From assembly GCA_041844915.1 (NCBI GenBank), contig JBGZBY010000075.1, positions 1-7,195 on the forward strand: a stretch of 7,195 nt of DNA, read 5' to 3'. How positions within the stretch are numbered: position 1 is the stretch's first letter; every line of letters begins with the position of its first letter. The notes under the pieces are model-generated. The model was not told where the DNA came from. It did not search any database and was given only the letters and a program-made list of their open reading frames with translations. The position numbers were made by a program, and so were the translations under genes. This DNA is from W11650 sp041844915 (GTDB taxonomy: Bacteria; Bacillota; Clostridia; Lachnospirales; Vallitaleaceae). Below, one piece after another: positions 5,662 through 7,195 of this stretch.

Positions 5662-6801
5662 CTAATCTGCTGAATCCACAGTAATCCAGCGCTTTTCTCT
5701 GGCACTCTGAATGATTTTTTCGCCCAGCTTCATTTCCCGATAGCCAGTTTCAAAATCCCCATACTCTCCCTTTTCTCCGGTGGCAATCGCATGATAGATC
5801 TGCCGGAAATTCTGCTTAAAGGAATCGGCAAAACCCTCAACATGGCCGCCCGGATAGGAGGTGACTGCTCCAGTACCCGGCGACAGGATCGACGGATCCT
5901 TGGCATAAATACGGTTGGCTTCCTCTCTTTTGCCGACCCAAAGCTCATTGGATCGCTCGGTATCCCATTCAAGCGCGCATTTCGAGCCGCCGACCGCCAG
6001 CCTCAACTGATTTTTTCTGCCGGCAAAGACCTGGCTGATGTTACAGCAGGCATGCGCTCCATTATTCATATGAAACAAAACGCTGGCATAGTCCTCCGTA
6101 TCAATCGGCGCCTCGTCATAATCTTCCGGCCGCAAAGTCATTCCCGAATAAGTGTCTATACTTTTCTTCGGCCTTTTTCTGGTCTTGTGAAACACAGCAA
6201 AATCTGCCAGCACTTCGGTTACCTTTAGTCCTGTCACAAATTCGACCAAATCAATCCAGTGGCTGCCGATATCGGCAAAGGCTCTGGAATCTCCAGATGC
6301 TGCCCTTTCCAAGCGCCAGCTATAATCGGTATCAAAGTACAGCCAATCCTGCAAATAGCTCCCGTGAACGCTGTAAATTTCGCCAACATCCCCATTTTTT
6401 ACCATTTCCCGCATTTGCCGCGCCATCGGATAAAAGCGATAGTTGAAATTCATCGCATGTATCACAGCCTTGCGCGCCGCCAGCTTTCGCAGCTCGTCAG
6501 CCTCTTCCAGCGTATGAGTCATTGGTTTTTCGCACAAAACATTGATTCCTTTTTCCAAAGCATATTTGGCGATTTCAAAATGTGTGCTGTTCGGCGTGCA
6601 GATATGAACGCAATCCAGCTTTTCTCTATCCAGCATTTCTCTGTAATCCTGATAGCCTCTCGGCACGAAAAGCCGTTTTGCCTTTTCTTCTACCTGACCG
6701 GTATCGACAATCGCCGTTACCTCTACATTACCCAGCCGGCGAAGCTGTTCTAAATGAACTGCTCCGATAAAGCCTACGCCTACGATTCCTGCTTTTAACA
6801 T
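5662..6801 (-). CDS. Gfo/Idh/MocA-family NAD(P)-dependent oxidoreductase
   Basis: Probably a cytoplasmic dehydrogenase that oxidises a hydroxyl of a sugar, glycoside or inositol. The 379-aa protein opens with a Rossmann nucleotide-binding motif, GIVGVGFIGAVH (5-16). An acidic residue at the end of the second strand (D33 in AIVDT) usually means preference for NAD over NADP. The family signature CEKPMTHT (90-97) carries the catalytic Lys K92. DIGSH (177-181) gives the Asp and His that complete the K/D/H triad, with the same D-x3-H spacing as inositol dehydrogenase. YPGGHVEGFADSFKQ (316-330) belongs to the C-terminal substrate domain common in longer members. The start is ATG 6801, 8 nt after AGGAGG. 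It is the first complete gene after the ROK gene and precedes the TIM-barrel enzyme, a pairing known from inositol and 3-keto-sugar pathways. The substrate is not determined. Confidence 0.94.
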   Translation of the reverse strand: MLKAGIVGVGFIGAVHLEQLRRLGNVEVTAIVDTGQVEEKAKRLFVPRGYQDYREMLDREKLDCVHICTPNSTHFEIAKYALEKGINVLCEKPMTHTLEEADELRKLAARKAVIHAMNFNYRFYPMARQMREMVKNGDVGEIYSVHGSYLQDWLYFDTDYSWRLERAASGDSRAFADIGSHWIDLVEFVTGLKVTEVLADFAVFHKTRKRPKKSIDTYSGMTLRPEDYDEAPIDTEDYASVLFHMNNGAHACCNISQVFAGRKNQLRLAVGGSKCALEWDTERSNELWVGKREEANRIYAKDPSILSPGTGAVTSYPGGHVEGFADSFKQNFRQIYHAIATGEKGEYGDFETGYREMKLGEKIIQSAREKRWITVDSAD

Positions 6802-6904
6802 ATCCTTTCCCTCCTGCTGTTTTTGTGTTTTTGCTTCCTTTATCTGTCAGCGGCTGCCTTCTCTTGACCGCCTTTTATCCTATTCTGGCTGCCTTGATCA
6901 ATTT
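6802..6904. promoter_or_regulatory. 103-bp spacer before the oxidoreductase gene, possible weak promoter/operator region
   Basis: On the minus strand TTGATC and GATAAA lie 16 bp apart, each matching the consensus at only 4 of 6 positions. The 8-bp palindrome TTGATCAA is at 6894-6901. The 9-bp sequence AAGGCAGCC occurs twice in the same orientation on the minus strand (6887-6895 and 6852-6860), 35 bp apart. These could be parts of a promoter with operator sites for the neighbouring ROK protein, but none is strong. No terminator is evident after the ROK gene, so read-through is also possible. Confidence 0.25.
6810..6815 (-). promoter_or_regulatory. Ribosome binding site of the oxidoreductase gene
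   Basis: AGGAGG on the minus strand is 8 nt before ATG 6801, which confirms the start that places the Rossmann glycine motif at residue 5. Confidence 0.8.
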
Positions 6905-7195
6905 TTACTCAATTACAAAAAAACCATTCATATCCTCAAAAAACTGATAAAATTTATCCACATAATAACGCGCCGCACCGCGCATAATCGCATCGTCGCT
7001 TAAATTCGTATACATCACGCCGGCTCTGGATACAAAAATGGCAAAGCCCTGTGCTTTCAAATGTTTTTCCAGCTCCTTCAAATAATATTTGCCCAGCCTC
7101 TGTCCCTTGCCGCCAATGATAATATGATCTGTATTGTAAATAACCAGCACATTGCTGAGCGCAAATGCCAAATCCTCCGCCAGTCCGGAAACAAA
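6905..7195 (-). CDS. ROK-family protein, C-terminal part; probably a sugar-responsive transcriptional regulator
   Basis: Only the last 96 codons are visible; the frame is open to the right edge and stops at TAA 6907-6905. The segment LAFALSNVLVIYNTDHIIIGGKG matches the ROK region in which a helix is followed by a strand and the IVIGG motif. NLSDDAIMRGAARYYVDKFYQFF fits the closing ROK helix, where LGAA is typical. The tail continues about 20 residues past GAA, slightly more like NagC/XylR-type repressors than glucokinases. The deciding features, an N-terminal winged helix or the kinase catalytic and zinc-binding residues, lie outside the window. As the first gene upstream of a sugar operon on the same strand, a local repressor is the likelier role. 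Confidence 0.75.
   Translation of the reverse strand, partial: FVSGLAEDLAFALSNVLVIYNTDHIIIGGKGQRLGKYYLKELEKHLKAQGFAIFVSRAGVMYTNLSDDAIMRGAARYYVDKFYQFFEDMNGFFVIE

Noticed and set aside
5439..5705. 88-codon minus-strand open frame in the spacer after the oxidoreductase gene
   Set aside because: It begins inside the oxidoreductase coding region in another frame, is a Lys/Arg/Gly-rich sequence with no domain, and has no good ribosome site. The candidate promoter lies within it.

Overview
The window looks like part of a carbohydrate-uptake and sugar-modification operon from a Gram-positive, Clostridia-like Firmicute. Three things point there: strong purine-rich Shine-Dalgarno sequences (AGGAGG or AAGGAG, 7-8 nt before the start codons), a lipoprotein solute receptor with a Thr/Glu/Lys-rich linker, and an RbsABC/MglABC-type (CUT2) ABC importer. 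Base composition is moderate. The genus cannot be fixed from the sequence. Every gene I can support is on the minus strand, so transcription runs from right to left.

In transcription order the layout is as follows. (1) The C-terminal 96 residues of a ROK-family protein, cut by the right edge and probably a sugar-responsive repressor. (2) A complete Gfo/Idh/MocA NAD(P)-dependent oxidoreductase (379 aa). (3) A complete AP-endonuclease-2-like TIM-barrel protein of the sugar phosphate isomerase/epimerase type (307 aa). (4) A sugar-binding lipoprotein (376 aa). (5) A double-ATPase subunit (511 aa, TTG start). (6) An RbsC-like permease, 339 codons visible, cut by the left edge. The permease frame stays open to base 1 and overlaps the ATPase gene.

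The likely working model: the lipoprotein captures a sugar or cyclitol, the permease and tandem ATPase import it, and the dehydrogenase plus TIM-barrel enzyme process it. This is either an inositol/inosose-type pathway or a 3-keto-sugar pathway of the oxidise, then isomerise or eliminate kind. The ROK protein probably senses the substrate. The substrate cannot be read from this window.

The most unusual part is the spacers. Three gaps of 317-429 bp separate the genes of one apparent operon, and they hold structure that no gene explains. The spacer between lipoprotein and ATPase has a perfect 18-bp inverted repeat just after the lipoprotein stop, two or three imperfect copies of a 22-bp (up to about 45-bp) direct repeat, and a nested two-helix hairpin just before the ATPase ribosome site. 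The spacer before the TIM-barrel gene has a plausible internal promoter with 17-bp spacing and a possible attenuator. The spacer before the lipoprotein gene has a hairpin without a U-run. I see no tRNA, rRNA, CRISPR array, insertion sequence or phage feature. The coding content belongs to known families; any novelty would lie in the exact substrate and in the intercistronic RNA structures.
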